From Actinomycetota bacterium (GTDB taxonomy: Bacteria > Actinomycetota > Acidimicrobiia > Acidimicrobiales > AC-14), in assembly GCA_040754375.1 (NCBI GenBank), contig JBFMCT010000025.1:1-48023 (forward strand): a DNA stretch of 48,023 bases. The letters are read 5' to 3'. Position numbers and translations under genes: made by a program. The notes under the pieces were generated by a model. The model did no database searches. It saw nothing but the letters and a program-made list of their open reading frames with translations, and was not told the DNA's origin. Shown here piece after piece: positions 46,598 to 48,023 of the stretch; within the stretch, counting starts at the first letter, position 1; each line of letters opens with the position of its first letter.

Positions 46598-47209
46598 GTG
46601 ACCATCGACGCCGTCGTCTGGAGCGACTTCCTCTGACCGTGGTGCTACGTGGGCCTGGACCGGTCCGCCCTGCTGCGCGACCTCGGGGTCACGGTCGTCA
46701 GCCTCCCCCTGGAGATCCACCCCGAGATCCCCGTCGGCGGCCTGACGTTGGCCGACCGCTGGGCGAGCCGCTACGGCGAGGCCTTGGAGATGTACGAACG
46801 GATCGAGACGGCCTGCCGTGCCGCGGGGATGGCCTTCCACCGCCCGGCCCGCGTGCCCAACACCCGCCGGGCCCTGGAGACAGCCGAGTGGGTGCGGGTC
46901 AACGAACCCCACCTGTTCCTGCCCGTCGAGCGGGGCCTGTTCGAGGCCCACTTCGTCGACAACCGTCCCCTTGACGACCCTGAGGTGGTCGACGCCGTGC
47001 TGGTGGACTGCGGTGCGGGGGCGGCCGCCGCCCGCCAGGCCGTCGAGGCCGGCGAGATGCAGGCACCTCTGGCCGCGGCCGCCACCCTGGCGGGCGAGGT
47101 GGGCGTGACCGGCACGCCCGCCTGGCTCGTAGCCCGCCAGATCCTCGTCCCCGGCGCCCTGCCTCCCGGCGTCTTCCGCCAGGTCGTGAGCCAGGTCCAG
47201 TCCTCCTAA
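46598..47209 (+). CDS. DsbA/FrnE-family protein, probable selenoprotein (U-P-W-C)
   Basis: Reading from GTG at 46598, the protein begins MTIDAVVWSDFL, meets an in-frame TGA at 46634-46636, and continues PWCYVGLDRSALLRDLGVTV to the TAA at 47207. FrnE/DsbA proteins have DFxCPWCYxG at exactly this place, so the TGA replaces the first redox cysteine (residue 13), the classic sign of selenocysteine. The rest is intact: cis-Pro loop GVTGTPAWLV, and a C-terminal GALPPGVFRQVV. The length, 203 residues with U, fits the family. Bases 46651-46670 can form a GGGC/GCCC hairpin whose tip has GGTCC, 14 to 33 bases after the TGA, a plausible bacterial SECIS. A gene call starting at 46649 would lose the active site. 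Confidence 0.8.
46637..46672 (+). promoter_or_regulatory. Candidate bacterial SECIS element
   Basis: Directly after the TGA. GGGC (46651-46654) pairs with GCCC (46667-46670) and GGA (46657-46659) with TCC (46664-46666), leaving CCGG in the tip with GGT across the closing pair. Bacterial SECIS elements are short hairpins in this distance range with G residues (often GGU) near the tip. The fold is by eye only. Confidence 0.45.
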
Positions 47210-47214
47210 GACAG

Positions 47215-47266
47215 CCAACCGGCGTGCGAAACGCGCCAGTTCTGACGCTTTCTGTACACCGGTTGG
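47215..47266. terminator. Inverted repeat after the DsbA/FrnE-like gene
   Basis: CCAACCGGCGT (47215-47225) pairs with ACACCGGTTGG (47256-47266) with one G-T pair, around a 30-base interior. It lies between the convergent stops at 47209 and 47288, so it may end both transcripts. Confidence 0.5.
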
Positions 47267-47287
47267 GCAGGGATGGGCCGCCCTGGG

Positions 47288-48023
47288 CTATCCGGCCGGC
47301 TGGGCCCGTCGGCCACGGGCCGCCTTCTTGGCCGCTTTCGCCGGTGCAGGGCCCTCCTGGGCAGGGAGGCCCGCCGGCTTACGGGCTCGGCTCGTGCGCG
47401 CCGCCGGGACGGCCTCCCCGGCACCGACCACCGCGGACCTCTTGCTGGGCGGCACCGCCTTGCCCGAGCGCCGGGCCGCCTTGGCCGGTGCCTCCGGAGC
47501 CAGACCGCCGTCGTCCCCCGACGGCCCCGGCTGGGGCGGGGCGGCCTTTCGCGGCCGGGCAACCGGCACGTCGCTCGGCTCGGTCCCACCGGAGCCCGCA
47601 CCCCGAGAGGCGGGCCCCTCGGCCTTGCGGGCACGGCCCGCGCGCTTGGCCGGGGCCCCGGCGGTGGCCGTGTTCGAGGGCTCGTCGGCCGTGGCCGCCT
47701 TGGAGCGGCCCGGCGAGCGCTTGGCCGGCGGCTCATCGGTGACGGCCCCGGTACTGGCGGGAACGGTACTGGCGGGCACGGTACTGGCGGGGGTCCCGCC
47801 CACCACGGCCTCGCCGGCACGGCCCGGGCGCACGCCCGCGGCACCGGCGGCCGCGTCAGCCGGCCCGGCTGGGCCCACTTGGGCGGCCGCCTTGCGGGGC
47901 CGCTTGGCCGCAGGGCCCCCCATCACCGCCCCGGACGCGGTGGTGCCCTCCTCGGCCTGGGCCGCGGCCTTGGTGGCTCGCCGGGAGCGCTTGGCCGGCG
48001 GCCCGTCGGGCGCGGGGGTGGAG
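47288..48023 (-). CDS. Lys/Ala/Pro-rich basic protein (partial, N-terminus outside window)
   Basis: The frame is open from the stop at 47288 to the window edge, at least 245 codons; an ATG at 47926 is internal because the same composition continues upstream (PPAKRSRRATKAAAQAEEG). It consists of repeats around PAKR or PRKAA every 25-30 residues (PAAKRPRKAAAQ, PPAKRSPGRSKAA, APAKRAGRARKAEG, APAKAAKKAARGRR). This is like the basic tails of actinobacterial HU or H1-like nucleoid proteins, but no HU core is within the window, so the identity stays open. A 15-base repeat encodes PASTV units in the middle. Confidence 0.6.
   Translation of the reverse strand, partial: STPAPDGPPAKRSRRATKAAAQAEEGTTASGAVMGGPAAKRPRKAAAQVGPAGPADAAAGAAGVRPGRAGEAVVGGTPASTVPASTVPASTGAVTDEPPAKRSPGRSKAATADEPSNTATAGAPAKRAGRARKAEGPASRGAGSGGTEPSDVPVARPRKAAPPQPGPSGDDGGLAPEAPAKAARRSGKAVPPSKRSAVVGAGEAVPAARTSRARKPAGLPAQEGPAPAKAAKKAARGRRAQPAG
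47751..47791. repeat. 15-bp tandem repeat in the Lys/Ala-rich gene
   Basis: GTACTGGCGGG at 47751, 47766 and 47781, period 15, in frame, encoding Pro-Ala-Ser-Thr-Val. Confidence 0.85.

Noticed and set aside
46649-47209. DsbA/FrnE-like protein beginning at GTG 46649
   Set aside because: This start removes the redox motif and first beta strand of the thioredoxin fold. The TGA read as selenocysteine gives the full family sequence.

Overview
This is a very GC-rich, gene-dense bacterial window that reads as an actinobacterium, most likely of the Acidimicrobiia or a neighbouring lineage. The reasons are GTP-dependent PEP carboxykinase, a four-cysteine L28, a mycothiol-type formaldehyde dehydrogenase pair, many leaderless or overlapping starts (GTGA/ATGA), GTG starts and sigma/membrane-partner operons. 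No rRNA, tRNA, CRISPR array or intact transposon is visible. The class assignment is inference.

Layout. 1-345: palindromic and tandem repeats. 346-4859: secreted or anchored proteins (NHL-like propeller, sialidase-like BNR propeller, small Cys-containing exoprotein, cupredoxin lipoprotein). 5021-5890: TrmB-type regulator. 6025-6842: a truncated paralog of the small exoprotein next to a Phd/VapC toxin-antitoxin pair. 7038-9602: ECF sigma factor, membrane partner and a secreted neocarzinostatin-like protein. 9718-10248: Cu-only-SOD-like exoprotein. 10342-13962: a scrambled zone with an RHH-DUF433/DUF5615 pair, an IS110 remnant, a stray piece of recG, a frameshifted sigma-partner gene, an ORF stitched from three gene fragments, and a DUF433 antitoxin. 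14000-18605: recG, DAK2/YloV gene, rpmB and small proteins. 18706-22637: two tandem Uma2 genes, a Na/Pi cotransporter, a third Uma2 and a CHRD protein. 22663-26864: thiD-thiL, cold-shock-like gene, pckG. 27011-32477: PKD protein, F420/NADP-type reductase, hydrolase, ppc. 32644-34379: mycothiol-dependent formaldehyde oxidation pair. 34503-37000: AsnC-like domain, ddl, membrane protein, PIG-L deacetylase. 37100-39435: GH1 glycosidase coupled to galT. 39425-42124: VOC protein, PH-domain protein, def, ACT protein, HAD phosphatase. 42218-42420: promoter and a strongly structured RNA. 42502-47209: UvrD-type helicase, eCIS-core-like protein, sigma-region-4-like protein, xth and a DsbA/FrnE-like gene. 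47288-end: a Lys/Ala/Pro-rich protein running off the window.

How the genes fit together. Central carbon metabolism is represented by PEPCK and PEPC, which run the PEP/oxaloacetate node in opposite directions. GH1 and GalT suggest beta-galactoside use. ThiD and ThiL are two steps of thiamine diphosphate synthesis. The Zn-dehydrogenase with its MBL partner, and perhaps the PIG-L deacetylase, point to mycothiol chemistry.

Most notable observations. (1) The DsbA/FrnE-like gene at 46598-47209 has an in-frame TGA exactly where the first cysteine of the CPWC redox motif belongs, so it looks like a selenoprotein (U-P-W-C) that ordinary gene calling truncates. (2) GC-rich in-frame tandem repeats expand loops of housekeeping enzymes; ThiL carries about 135 extra residues. 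(3) Five copies of a REP-like palindrome occur, one of them translated as the tail of the GH1 enzyme. (4) Positions 11.1-13.8 kb are a graveyard of fused gene fragments.
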